Below are positions 43,797 to 52,322 of a DNA stretch of 64,000 nt, piece after piece. The DNA lies in NCBI RefSeq assembly GCF_900176335.1, contig NZ_FWXW01000001.1, positions 62,001 to 126,000 of the forward strand. Direction: 5' to 3'. The position numbers were made by a program, and so were the translations under genes. The stretch's first letter is position 1, and every line of letters starts with the position of its first letter. This DNA comes from Papillibacter cinnamivorans DSM 12816. GTDB taxonomy: Bacteria > Bacillota > Clostridia > Oscillospirales > Oscillospiraceae. A model generated the notes under the pieces. It had not been told where the DNA came from, did no database searches, and saw only the letters and a program-made list of their open reading frames with translations.

Positions 43797-43988
43797 GAAC
43801 CCACGCTCGTCTTTTTAAGCCTCCTACCATGTTCCTTCAAAACGAAAGCTCATAGCAAAACAACCAAATTTTAATGTTTGGGTGTTTTGTGCTCCGTGGT
43901 CTGTTCTATTTATGAAAGCGCCGATATAGAAAACACCTTCGACCTGCCGGAGTCCTCCAGAAGGAATGAACGACGGAAGAAATGGATA

Positions 43989-44435
43989 TCAGTTGAAATG
44001 AAGTTGCACCAGAGATAAGGCTCCGGCTGTCGAAACGGTCTGCAGGCTGTGCCCGATCTCCTGATTATGCGCGGATGTTCCGATAGGAGCGTTTGCTTCC
44101 TGATACATTTTTCCTTCTTCAGCGCTGCTGACGCCGCACCAGAACCCGGTTGAAGACGTCTGGTCGGACGCCAGAAGGACCTGCGCTTTTCCGTAAGTCA
44201 CCACTTTAACCTTTTGTCCCACATCGATTCCGGTTTCATATATAACGCCGATTGGAACGACAGATCCGGCGGGGGCGGTTGAAACTCCTCCCTGTACGGT
44301 TTTGGATGCAACCACGATGGTTCCTTTCACGCTTGACGAACCGGTAGCGTTTATAAATACCTCGTAAGTCCCGCCATCTGTTGTTATTCCTATTTGCGCA
44401 TTGCCAAAAACGATTTTCAGTAATTTTAACGACAC
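43989..44435 (-). CDS. Small protein resembling phage capsid-decoration (DUF2190-type) proteins
   Basis: 148 aa with no signal peptide, rich in Gly, Val, Ser and Thr: beta-rich pattern GTIVVASKTVQGGVSTAPAGS and IGVIYETGIDVGQKVKVVTYGKAQVLL, reminiscent of phage head-decoration or DUF2190 proteins. The start is GTG at 44435 after GGTGAAAAAAT. No other phage structural gene is nearby, so it may be a stranded phage fragment. The similarity is by eye only; confidence in function is low, in coding moderate. Confidence 0.5.
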   Translation of the reverse strand: MSLKLLKIVFGNAQIGITTDGGTYEVFINATGSSSVKGTIVVASKTVQGGVSTAPAGSVVPIGVIYETGIDVGQKVKVVTYGKAQVLLASDQTSSTGFWCGVSSAEEGKMYQEANAPIGTSAHNQEIGHSLQTVSTAGALSLVQLHFN

Positions 44436-44596
44436 ATTTTTTCACCGTCCTCACAGTACGATTGCTGTTTTGGAAGCGCTGCGCTATCCTATTATATGTT
44501 TCGAAGTCGCGATGTTGCGGACATCGTACCGGCCGCCTGTCCATCCTTCCTCTTTCTGCGCCTTCGGCGGGTCGGGCTGGAAGCATAAAACCGGAA

Positions 44597-44698
44597 CGCA
44601 GCGCAGAATTTCCATAGGCGGAATTCATTTCCGCCGTAAAATGTTTAAATCGGAGCGGAGGCAGCTTTGCTGCCGAAGCCCACAAAAAAAGAAGGACA
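44597..44698. repeat. Intergenic hairpin element, copy 1
   Basis: 102 bp, repeated at 44763-44863 with four substitutions and one A-run indel (about 95% identity). It contains hairpins GGCGGAA/TTCCGCC (about 44617-44633) and GGCAGC-TTT-GCTGCC (44660-44674). The - strand can be read as a short open frame, but stem conservation suggests structure rather than protein. Confidence 0.85.
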
Positions 44699-44762
44699 GG
44701 TTTCGCCAGTCCCTCCAACCCCGCCTCCGGCGGGGCGCGCCGAGCGGCGCGTAAATTCGCAG

Positions 44763-44863
44763 CGCAGCGCAGAATTTCCATAGGTGGAATTCATTTCCGC
44801 CGTAAAATGTTTAAATCGGAGCGAAGGCAGTTTTACTGCCGAAGCCCACAAAAAAGAAGGACA
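44763..44863. repeat. Intergenic hairpin element, copy 2
   Basis: Second copy, 166 bp downstream of copy 1. Its hairpin reads GGCAGT-TTT-ACTGCC (44826-44840): the closing C-G pair of copy 1 has become T-A, a compensatory change. It runs into a strong terminator. Between the copies is a GC-rich stretch with two further inverted repeats (44729-44752). Confidence 0.85.
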
Positions 44864-44890
44864 AGCAAAGCTTGTCCTTCTTTTTTGTGT
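44848..44890. terminator. Strong bidirectional terminator
   Basis: A stem of about 19 bp (44848-44866 with 44870-44888), loop AAA, with A and T tracts on the two sides. On - it follows nothing obvious; on + it is not preceded by a gene. It may belong to the repeated element or end the immunity gene transcript of 45430-44966. Confidence 0.8.
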
Positions 44891-44965
44891 ATTTAGAGTA
44901 CGAGATTGATATAATTCAATTTTCCCTTTTTTTGGGGGTGCAAAATCGCCGAGGGGGGTGCATGG

Positions 44966-45430
44966 TTATTTTCCCTTAATACCTTTATCATCTCCGAATA
45001 TTTCAGCCACCCTTTTCAGGGCAAAAATAGCAGCGGGTATTTGAGTTTGGTCTGTGCGAAGTTCGAAAATGAGAAAAGTTTGAATGTCTGGTCTACTTTG
45101 AAAGCGTCCGTTAATCACGACATGACCTTTTCTATTAAACGTACACTTCAAGTCGAGTTCATGCTCGGTATTATCTAAATAGATCTCTCCCTCCAGCTTA
45201 TTATAGCATTGCTGCAGTTCCTGCATGAACCTATATAGCTCACCTGTTGTAAAATAATGAGTCGCGTTATCAACACTATATTCGCCAGCTTTAATGGTTA
45301 ACTGCCCTTTTGCTCCGTAGCCGCCGCCGTAGCTTGTTTCATTGGGATAACCCCAGACTTCTTCAATTGTAAGCTCAATATAACAATCATTACCTTCCAA
45401 TTTGAACGCAAGCATCGGAAGCGGAAGCAT
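44966..45430 (-). CDS. WapI-family-like immunity protein
   Basis: About 154 aa. The sequence MLPLPMLAFKLEGNDCYIELTIEEVWGYPNETSYGGGYGAKG followed by FTTGELYRFMQELQQCYNKLEGEIYL (quoted in two parts, residues 1-42 and 62-90) resembles proteins annotated as WapI-family immunity proteins, which protect against contact-dependent toxins. ATG at 45430 follows GAGGGTGGTG; GTG at 45442 is an upstream alternative. It is AT-richer than the flanks and lies 30 nt after the 207-aa gene, same strand. No toxin is seen nearby, so it would be an orphan immunity gene. Confidence 0.6.
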   Translation of the reverse strand: MLPLPMLAFKLEGNDCYIELTIEEVWGYPNETSYGGGYGAKGQLTIKAGEYSVDNATHYFTTGELYRFMQELQQCYNKLEGEIYLDNTEHELDLKCTFNRKGHVVINGRFQSRPDIQTFLIFELRTDQTQIPAAIFALKRVAEIFGDDKGIKGK

Positions 45431-45460
45431 ATTGTTCACCACCCTCGAAAATAACTACAA

Positions 45461-46084
45461 TCACAGATTATCTAAATAACATTCAAAATATGGGCGTTCT
45501 CTATAAATGTCATTGTCATCAACGGGATTTTCACCAAGAGGATTAAAGGAATCCGCATAATATGACTTAACCTCTCCTGTTTTTGATATATAGCTATGAT
45601 TAATTATCTCAACAATATCATCAACTGAATACCCTTTAGGCATATCGAAGAATTCCGTTAGAAATGTAGTCCCGAAGGTAAATGACTTCCCGTCTTTCAT
45701 TTTTGCTACAAACCCTGTCCAACTCATAAGAGCTTCTCCGTGTATCTTATACAGGGTGGAGATAGGGAAGGCATACTTACTTTTCTCGACTTTTGCAATG
45801 TCATAAGCATTAACGCAGTTTCCTTTGGTAACGAACGTCTTTACAGTATCATAGTACCCGTGTTTTGCGTCTTTGAAGATGCTTTTTCCGGTTTGCTCAT
45901 CTTTGAAACGCCTTATTGCATGTTCAACAATTATCTTGGAGTTTCGAAAGATGATACAAGGTAAATACGTTCCGTCTACTAAATATATGGCAGCTCTATA
46001 GCCGATGCCATAAGATTGATTCGGCAACGGCTCTGAATTTTCTTTTAGAAATTTGATTATCGCTTCTTCGCACATCTGTTCCAT
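45461..46084 (-). CDS. Hypothetical protein, AT-rich, upstream of the immunity-like gene
   Basis: 207 aa, soluble, no recognised motif. Visible segments include GIGYRAAIYLVDGTYLPCIIFRNSK and a C-terminal FFDMPKGYSVDDIVEIINHSYI. Codon use is clearly more AT-rich than in the neighbouring operons, which suggests recent transfer. ATG at 46084 follows AGGGTGGCG. It is probably co-transcribed with the immunity-like gene downstream. It could be a second immunity or antitoxin-like protein; I do not assign a function. Confidence 0.65.
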   Translation of the reverse strand: MEQMCEEAIIKFLKENSEPLPNQSYGIGYRAAIYLVDGTYLPCIIFRNSKIIVEHAIRRFKDEQTGKSIFKDAKHGYYDTVKTFVTKGNCVNAYDIAKVEKSKYAFPISTLYKIHGEALMSWTGFVAKMKDGKSFTFGTTFLTEFFDMPKGYSVDDIVEIINHSYISKTGEVKSYYADSFNPLGENPVDDNDIYRERPYFECYLDNL

Positions 46085-46139
46085 TGTTGGTCGCCACCCT
46101 TACCAATGCAATTACTTAGGTTTATTATAACATTTTTTA

Positions 46140-46170
46140 ACAATAAGAGCCAACCTTTTTCAGGTTGGCC
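46140..46170 (-). terminator. Possible terminator after tRNA-Ala
   Basis: GCCAACCT (46149-46156) pairs with AGGTTGGC (46162-46169); on the - strand it is followed by CTCTTATTGTT, a weak T-rich tail. Confidence 0.5.
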
Positions 46171-46198
46171 CTATTGTATCAATTTCGGTTGATAGATT

Positions 46199-46274
<76 letters not shown>

Positions 46275-46314
46275 GAGTGTCTGTCCGGCGTGCAATTCCT
46301 GCCGAACAAGTGGT

Positions 46315-46343
46315 ATTTTAACATAGGGGGCGCGGCTTGTCAA
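46315..46343 (-). promoter_or_regulatory. Promoter of tRNA-Ala
   Basis: On the - strand TTGACA (46343-46338), 17-nt spacer, TAAAAT (46320-46315); the tRNA 5' end lies 41 nt beyond. Confidence 0.8.
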
Positions 46344-46502
46344 TATGGCGATTTTGCAATTTAGCCAAAAATCCTTTCTTCCTCCGCGGTACGGATCCTG
46401 TGTCTTCATAGTATGTCCCGAAGGCGGAAGAATAGGGGGTGTTCGGAGGAGCCCGGCTGTAGTATACTGTTTTTGTAAACTGATATGAGAAGAGGAATCC
46501 CA

Positions 46503-46919
46503 TTGACCGATTATCTGGATCTCCGGCTGAACGAGGACGCCGTCCGTTCCATCAGCACCCTGGGCCTTGCCTATCTGGGTGACGCCGTTTTTGAGCTCAT
46601 GGTGCGCTCCCGCCTCTGTCTGGAGGGGAAGGCTACCTCGGGTAAGCTTCATAAAGCCGCGGTCTCCCGGGTGAGCGCTCCGGCCCAGGCCGCCGCCGCG
46701 CGCCGCCTCCTGCCCCTCTTGAGCGAGGAGGAACAGGCCGTCTTCCGCCGCGGCAGAAACGCCAACGTCCATGCGGTTCCCAAAAACGCCAGCCGCGAGG
46801 ACTACCAGACGGCCACCGCCCTGGAAACCCTGTTCGGCTGGCTCTACCTTCACGGCCGCAGGGGCCGTCTGAATGAGCTCTTTGAAAATATCCTGAGGGA
46901 CGAAGAAGCGGGGAAGTGA
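46503..46919 (+). CDS. mrnC: Mini-ribonuclease 3 (Mini-III)
   Basis: 138 aa. Mini-III is an RNase III catalytic domain without the dsRNA-binding part; it matures 23S rRNA in Firmicutes. Catalytic signature: LAYLGDAVFELMVRSRL (E and D of the RNase III motif) near the start and RGRNANVHAVPKNASREDYQTATALETLFGWLYL in the C-terminal half (residues about 83-116). TTG at 46503 is 7 nt after AAGAGGA; the ATG at 46485 has no ribosome site and would lie about 10 nt from a start point predicted by TATACT (46463-46468). Next gene: rqcH. Confidence 0.88.
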   Translation: MTDYLDLRLNEDAVRSISTLGLAYLGDAVFELMVRSRLCLEGKATSGKLHKAAVSRVSAPAQAAAARRLLPLLSEEEQAVFRRGRNANVHAVPKNASREDYQTATALETLFGWLYLHGRRGRLNELFENILRDEEAGK

Positions 46920-46964
46920 ACTCCAGCCCTCAAGCTGCTATCTGATACACGGGAGAGAAATAAT

Positions 46965-48719
46965 ATGCCCATGGACGCAGTCTGCCTCGGCGCCGTAATG
47001 AACGAACTTTCGCCCCGGCTCGTGGGAGCCAGGATTGACAAAATACATCAGCCCGAGCGGGACGAGGTGATCCTCTCCCTGCGCGGGAACCTCCGGCTGC
47101 TTCTTTCCGCCTCTCCGGGCGGTTCCCGCCTTCAGTTCACGTCTTTGGGCAGGGAAAATCCCGCCTCGCCCCCCATGTTCTGCATGCTCCTGCGAAGGCA
47201 CCTCACCAACGGAAAGATCCTGGCCCTGCGCCAGCCCCCCATGGAGCGCATCGTTGAGATCGACATTTCCTCCGCGGACGAAATGGGGGAGCCCACCCTG
47301 CGCACCCTGGTGCTGGAAGCCATGGGGCGGGGGGCGAACCTTCTCCTGCTGGATGAAAACCGCCGCATTCTGGACTGCCTGCACAGGATCTCTCCCGACG
47401 AGGCAACCAAGCGCCGTCTTCTGCCGGGCCTGTACTACCATCCTCCCGCGCCTCAGGAAAAGCTGTCTCTTCTGAATACCGGCGGGGAGGAGCGGGGCCG
47501 CCTTCTGGACGCCGCCCCTCCGGAACTGGAGCTGGACCGCTGGCTGATTCAAACCTTTGCCGGCTTTTCTCCCCTGGTCTGCCGCGAGTTGGTTTTCCTG
47601 GCCGTTTCCGGAGCGGACGCCCGTCTGTGTCAGCTGGATTTCGCGCAGAAGGAGCGCTTTCTCTCCGTTTTGGATTCTTTTCAGACTTATATCTCGGAGG
47701 GGCGGACCCAGCCTTATATCCTCCTGAGGGACGGCGCGCCCTTCGACTTTTCCTTTTTCCCCATAACCCAGTACGGTAACCTGGCGGAGCTTCGCCGGAT
47801 GGAGAGCTTTTCCGCCCTTCTGGATTATTTTTTCGGGGAGAGGGAATCCCGGGAGAGCATGCGCCGGAAAAGCGCCGAACTCACAAAGGCCGTCTCCACC
47901 GCCAGGGACAGGATCGCCCGCCGTCTGGCTCAGCAGGGCAAAGAGCTGGAGGCAACATATGACAGGGACCTTTTCCGCCGCCGTGGAGATATCCTGACGG
48001 CGAATCTTCACAGGATGAGCCGGGGCATGTCCTCCCTTACCGCCGAGGATTTTTACGATCCCGAAAACAGGGAAGTGGAGATCCCTTTGGACTCCCTTCT
48101 CTCCCCTCAGGAAAACGCCGCCCGGGCTTACAAATCGTACACCAAGGCCAAAACCGCCGCTAAAATCCTCGCGGAGCAGATTACTCTTGGGGAAGCGGAG
48201 CTTTCCTATCTGGACAGCGTCCAGGAGGAGCTTCATCGCGCGGAAGGAGAGAGGGACCTGGAGGAGATCCGCCGGGAGCTTTTGGACACCGGGTATCTTT
48301 CCAGAAAGAAATCTGGTTCCAGGCCGAAAAAGATGTCCCTTTCCGGGCCCCGTGAATTTTCCTCCTCCTCCGGCTTTCTCATCCAGGTGGGCCGGAACAA
48401 CCGGCAAAACGACGAGCTTACCTTGCGCTCTTCGGAAAAGGGCGACCTCTGGCTCCACGCGAAAAATATCCCCGGCGCCCATGTTTTGATTCGTTCCCAC
48501 GGAAAAGTCCCCGATGAGAAGACCGTCCTGGAAGCCGCCTCCCTCGCTGCGTATTACTCAAAGGGCAAAGACGGCGGCCTGGTCCCCGTGGACTGCACTC
48601 TAGCCCGCTTTGTGAAAAAGCCTGCCGGAGCAAAACCCGGCATGGTGATTTACACCGGCGAAAAGACCATTTCCGCCCGTCCGGAAGAGGCCCTCTTAAA
48701 ATCCCTTTCGAAAGGCTGA
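46965..48719 (+). CDS. rqcH: Ribosome quality-control protein RqcH (NFACT/FbpA family)
   Basis: 584 aa. RqcH binds stalled 50S subunits and adds C-terminal alanine tails to the nascent chain. Domains: NFACT-N (about 1-190), helix-hairpin-helix region, a long coiled coil (about 290-440), and NFACT-R (about 460-560: FLIQVGRNNRQNDELTLR, DLWLHAKNIPGAHVLIRS). It was formerly annotated as fibronectin-binding protein A. It follows Mini-III with a 45-nt gap. Confidence 0.93.
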   Translation: MPMDAVCLGAVMNELSPRLVGARIDKIHQPERDEVILSLRGNLRLLLSASPGGSRLQFTSLGRENPASPPMFCMLLRRHLTNGKILALRQPPMERIVEIDISSADEMGEPTLRTLVLEAMGRGANLLLLDENRRILDCLHRISPDEATKRRLLPGLYYHPPAPQEKLSLLNTGGEERGRLLDAAPPELELDRWLIQTFAGFSPLVCRELVFLAVSGADARLCQLDFAQKERFLSVLDSFQTYISEGRTQPYILLRDGAPFDFSFFPITQYGNLAELRRMESFSALLDYFFGERESRESMRRKSAELTKAVSTARDRIARRLAQQGKELEATYDRDLFRRRGDILTANLHRMSRGMSSLTAEDFYDPENREVEIPLDSLLSPQENAARAYKSYTKAKTAAKILAEQITLGEAELSYLDSVQEELHRAEGERDLEEIRRELLDTGYLSRKKSGSRPKKMSLSGPREFSSSSGFLIQVGRNNRQNDELTLRSSEKGDLWLHAKNIPGAHVLIRSHGKVPDEKTVLEAASLAAYYSKGKDGGLVPVDCTLARFVKKPAGAKPGMVIYTGEKTISARPEEALLKSLSKG

Positions 48720-48978
48720 ACGCTTTCTCCTTCCGGGAAGTATTTTATGGGTTCGATTCAATGATACTCATCGGCAATGTCAATGTTTTATTCCTGCTAT
48801 CCCTCGCCTCACATGGCTTCTGGCGAATAATATATAATTAACATATATAAATTTGTATAATTTAGCGATTGCGGATTTTTTCCTTCCCCGATATACTGTT
48901 ACAAAGAGTCGGTTTTCGGTATTCTCTCTATAAACCCCAGGGCTCTTACAGCCCGTTAAGAACCCTTAAATGACAAAG
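48720..48978. other. AT-rich non-coding stretch after rqcH
   Basis: About 260 bases, very AT-rich in the middle (48825-48870). No open frame with a ribosome site, no RNA gene recognised. GGGCTCTTACAGCCC (48941-48955) is a small inverted repeat. Confidence 0.5.
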
Positions 48979-49252
48979 CGAAAACTCCTCCGGAAACGGA
49001 GGAGTTTTCGTCAGTCTGTCGAAAAAGCCTCGCAGAGTTTCGCCGCCGGAGCGGTGAAATAAAATCGTATCATTTTCGGGTGCGGCGTGTACGTGCCCGA
49101 AAATACTTCTCAGGCTGCAAGCGTCGAACCGTCCGCCTGTTGCGGACGGCGAGGCGCGCGGAAGACTGCAAGCCCTTTTATCGGAAAAGGCGTTCCGCCT
49201 TTTCCGACAAGCTAGCGAAAACTCCTCCGGAAACGGAGGAGTTTTCGCTAGC
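48979..49252. repeat. Hairpin cluster flanked by two copies of one palindrome
   Basis: The same 32-bp palindrome CGAAAACTCCTCCG-GAAA-complement occurs at 48979-49010 and within a longer 19-bp stem at 49211-49252. Between them are stems 49072-49080/49096-49104, 49129-49136/49142-49149 and 49181-49192/49196-49207. No gene is evident. The flanking palindromes could act as terminators for rqcH (+) and the SLH gene (-), or mark a small mobile element. Confidence 0.8.
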
Positions 49253-49308
49253 TTCTTCGATCATTGGTTTATAGTTTCTATGAAACCGCATCTGCCCGGT
49301 ATGCCTTT

Positions 49309-50634
49309 TTACTTAAACCAGCTCAAAAGCCCGCCGGAGGTCTCTCTGGCTTCCACCACGTCCAGGGCAGCGGTGATCATCTCCGCAGCGTCTCCCCGGG
49401 TGACGAGCCGCGTCAGGTTCAGAGAACCCGTGCGGTCCGCGATGATGACGCCGGTGGACTCCAGGTTATACGCCGCCTGATACGCCCAGGCCGGAATCAT
49501 GGCCTCGTCCGTGTAGACCGCCGCCGGTGTCACGTCGGTAAAGCCCATGGCGCGGTTCAAGATCACGGCTGCCTCCGCGAAGGTGATGGGCGCGTCCGCG
49601 GAAAACGCGATCTCTCCCTCATCGTCAAATACGCCCTTGATGATGCCCGATTTCAGCGCCGTTGCTACATAGGGCCTCATCCAGGAGGGAATGGTGCCGT
49701 CGTCGGCAAAGCCCGTGGCGCTCACCTGGGACAGGTCCGTAATCCCTGCCGCCGTCAGGGCCATTACCACAAAGCTGCCCCGCGTCACCTGAGTGTCCGG
49801 GTGGAAGAAGTACTGGTCGCCCAGCGCCTCCCCGGTGAACACCTCCATCTCGGCAAGGCGGATCGCCGCCGCGTGGGCGGGGTTGTCCTCCATGTCGGAA
49901 TAGGTTACGCTGGTCCTGGCCTTGTCAATCTTGATATTGACGATCGCGGATTCCGAGACGTTGCCCACCGAGTCGACGGCGGTGTAGGTGAAGCTGTCCT
50001 TGCCCGTCTTATTTTCATATGGCTTGTAGACAAAGGCAGCTGTGCCGTCGTCCGCCAGGATCACCTCGCCCCTGGCGGGCTTCTCCACGATCTGATAGGT
50101 GAGGGTGTCGCCGTCCGGGTCGATGGCGGAAAAGCTGCCCGTCACCGCGATGTTTTTATAGGTCTTCAGTTCCAGGTTCCTGGCTACGGGAGCGCTGTTT
50201 TCCTTGGTCAGCAGGTGCAGCGTCACCGTAACGGGATCCGTCCCCGTTACCCCGCCCGATATGGGAAGGAAGGTGAAGCTGGTGGTGGTCTCGTCCGCCG
50301 CGGAGGGATAGAATTTCAGTCCCTCGATGGCGCTCATGGATACCACATATCCTGTCTGAACGTCCTGGGAGGCGAATTTCAGGACGCCCGTCTCGGAGTC
50401 GGGCAGAGATGTGATGATGATGCTGTCCACGGCGGGCTTGGCCGCAAAATCTCCCGCTTCAAAGGTGATGGCTTCGTTGGATACGGCGTTTTTGGAAAAT
50501 GCGGACACCGCCGTCTCGTCCCCGCCTCCGAACCCGAAGAGAAATGCCGACGCCGGCGTGATGAAAAGTACCGCAAAGGCGCAAAGGAGGAAGAATGGGA
50601 CGGCGCGCCGCGCGATTTTAGCGATTTCTTTCAA
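49309..50634 (-). CDS. Secreted surface protein with Ig/cadherin-like and SLH domains
   Basis: 441 aa. A signal peptide (VPFFLLCAFAVLFITPASA, residues 12-30) is followed by a beta-rich region with a cadherin/Ig-like domain (about 150-235: SAPVARNLELKTYKN, DPDGDTLTYQIV, GKDSFTYTAVDSVGNVSES) and three S-layer homology-like units (about 250-420: EMEVFTGEALGDQYFFHPDTQVTRGSF, GFADDGTIPSWMRPYVATAL, VTRGDAAEMI). SLH units anchor proteins to pyruvylated wall polymer. The start is TTG at 50634 after AAGGAGGT. The Ig-like domain resembles that of the SGNH hydrolase at 39356. Confidence 0.85.
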   Translation of the reverse strand: MKEIAKIARRAVPFFLLCAFAVLFITPASAFLFGFGGGDETAVSAFSKNAVSNEAITFEAGDFAAKPAVDSIIITSLPDSETGVLKFASQDVQTGYVVSMSAIEGLKFYPSAADETTTSFTFLPISGGVTGTDPVTVTLHLLTKENSAPVARNLELKTYKNIAVTGSFSAIDPDGDTLTYQIVEKPARGEVILADDGTAAFVYKPYENKTGKDSFTYTAVDSVGNVSESAIVNIKIDKARTSVTYSDMEDNPAHAAAIRLAEMEVFTGEALGDQYFFHPDTQVTRGSFVVMALTAAGITDLSQVSATGFADDGTIPSWMRPYVATALKSGIIKGVFDDEGEIAFSADAPITFAEAAVILNRAMGFTDVTPAAVYTDEAMIPAWAYQAAYNLESTGVIIADRTGSLNLTRLVTRGDAAEMITAALDVVEARETSGGLLSWFK

Positions 50635-50787
50635 AGCTGTGACCTCCTTGATGAATATGGTGGGCCGAAAGGAATAAGATCACAGTTATTGTTTGCCGCG
50701 AAAGCAATAATATACCGTCTTGTCCAATAAATTCTTCCGAAAAAACCGCAGGGGAAACGGGCGTTCTAAGTTTACATAATATATAAC

Positions 50788-50826
50788 AAAGCAACACCGG
50801 AACAAAGTTGTTCCGGTGCTTTCTCA
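50788..50826. terminator. Terminator between rodA and the SLH gene
   Basis: An 11-bp stem (50795-50805 with 50808-50818), with T-rich flanks on both strands. It lies 50 nt beyond the rodA stop on -. Confidence 0.75.
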
Positions 50827-50877
50827 TTACAATTTGTTATATTATACCAATAGTATCCTTTTCCGGCAGATTTTTGC

Positions 50878-52137
50878 CTACCGCCTGTCGTTCCTGCCCC
50901 TGAGCCATCGCGGAAGCGATCGCATTTTAACTCCCGATATGATGCCCATTGCCGCAAAGAGCGAGACGATGGAGGTCCCGCCGTAGCTGAAAAAGGGAAG
51001 GGTCAGCCCGATCACCGGGGTGAGGAAAAGGCACATCCCGATATTTTCCACGATCTGAAAGATCAGCATCCCCGCGATCCCCACGCAGATCAGGGCGGAA
51101 AAATCATCCTTGGCGTTCACCGCCACATAGATGCACCGTATGACGACGGCCGCCAGAAGGATGATGATGAGCACGCACCCGATCATCCCCAGCTCTTCTC
51201 CCGCCACGGAAAAGATAAAATCCGTGTGCTTTGCGGGAAGCGCCGTTGTGCTGGCTTTTTGTGTCTGCGTCCCGTGAAAGAGCCCCTGCCCCGTCAGTCC
51301 GCCGGAACCCAGGGCGAGCACGCTCCGGTTCTGCTGCCAGCCGATGCCCAGCGGGTCCAGGCTGTGGTCGAAGATGACCAGGATCCGGTTTCGCATGTAT
51401 TCCGGTATCCAGCCTTTGATCCATGCCGCCGCAAACCCGCCGCCGCCAGCGGCAAAAGCCAGGATGAACCACCGCAGCTTCACTCCGGCGGCGAATGCCA
51501 TGGCCAGGAAGATGAACAGGTACACCAGTACCATTCCCGCGTCTTTAGATGCGGCGTAGATCAGTCCCGCCATGAACAGGACGTGCGCACCCATCTGAAA
51601 TACGGAGCCCGGCGAGCTGATTCCCCAGGATTTGAGATAGGACATCTGCCGCGCCATAAGTAGGATAAAGGTGATCTTCACCACCTCCGCCGGCTGGATC
51701 CCCACGGGAAACCAGGACGGGCGCAGCCAGCTGCGGTTTCCCGTTCCGCCTTCCACGCCGAATACGAAAAGGGAGGCGATAAAGATCACATTGAAAAGAA
51801 AAATCCAGCGCCACCTTTCCAGGATCGGATCCAGGTCCAGAAAGGTAAAGAAGGCAAACAGAAAAACGCCCAGGACCAGGGCGGCCGCCTGTATGATCAC
51901 ATACCGCAGGCTCCCCGTGGAATGGGTCGCGCTTGCGATGAGAAGGATTCCGTATAAAGTGGAGCCGCAGCACAACGACAGAAGGAGCATGTCCCCCTTT
52001 TTGAAAAAATCCCGAAGAACGGATCCGGCGCTGTTCACGGCTTCACTTCCTTTCCCCGCCGGGTTCCCGGCGTTTTTCCGCAGGCGGCGCATACCGCTGA
52101 TTCCCGGGGCTTTCGTGCCCCCGCGGATCCCCATCAT
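50878..52137 (-). CDS. rodA: SEDS peptidoglycan polymerase (RodA/FtsW family)
   Basis: 419-residue membrane protein with about ten helices. SEDS family motifs: NRSWLRPSWFPVGIQPAEVVKITFILLMA (conserved after helix 4; residues about 130-158), GIGWQQNRSVLALGSGGLTG in the large loop with the catalytic-type Asp nearby (DHSLDPLGIGW), and FFSYGGTSIVSLFAAMGI in the last helices. It polymerises glycan strands with a partner class B PBP. RodA, FtsW and SpoVE are hard to separate; absence of nearby division genes leaves this open. A basic, Gly-rich N-terminal tail of about 45 residues is unusual; the start could be further in. Confidence 0.88.
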   Translation of the reverse strand: MMGIRGGTKAPGISGMRRLRKNAGNPAGKGSEAVNSAGSVLRDFFKKGDMLLLSLCCGSTLYGILLIASATHSTGSLRYVIIQAAALVLGVFLFAFFTFLDLDPILERWRWIFLFNVIFIASLFVFGVEGGTGNRSWLRPSWFPVGIQPAEVVKITFILLMARQMSYLKSWGISSPGSVFQMGAHVLFMAGLIYAASKDAGMVLVYLFIFLAMAFAAGVKLRWFILAFAAGGGGFAAAWIKGWIPEYMRNRILVIFDHSLDPLGIGWQQNRSVLALGSGGLTGQGLFHGTQTQKASTTALPAKHTDFIFSVAGEELGMIGCVLIIILLAAVVIRCIYVAVNAKDDFSALICVGIAGMLIFQIVENIGMCLFLTPVIGLTLPFFSYGGTSIVSLFAAMGIISGVKMRSLPRWLRGRNDRR

Positions 52138-52222
52138 TGTATCATCGCTCCCCGCAATAGTAAAGGGGGCTTTGGTTTGCCTTTGCCGGCGCCCGCCGTC
52201 CCCGGAAATTTATTGGATTGTT

Positions 52223-52251
52223 TTGAAACTTTCCCTTCAAGGTGGTATACT
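52223..52251 (+). promoter_or_regulatory. Promoter of the tsaE-tsaB operon
   Basis: TTGAAA (52223-52228), 17-nt spacer, TATACT (52246-52251); the tsaE ATG is about 70 nt downstream. Confidence 0.8.
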
Positions 52252-52322
52252 GTCTTTGTATTTACGGCGTGCGCCGGAGGTTTTCGGCTCCGCGCCGGCC
52301 GGCGGAAAGGGGAAAATACCGG

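Noticed and set aside
43856-43885. Terminator after the histidine kinase
   Set aside because: AAAACAACC pairs with GGGTGTTTT only with a mismatch and a long loop; too weak to list as a feature.
44236-44781. 181-codon - strand frame through the repeat element (MEILRCAAN...)
   Set aside because: It runs through hairpins, overlaps the GTG-started gene at 43989-44435, and the repeat shows structural rather than coding conservation.
48979-49252. CRISPR array
   Set aside because: Only two copies of a palindrome, with unequal hairpins between rather than regular spacers; no cas genes.
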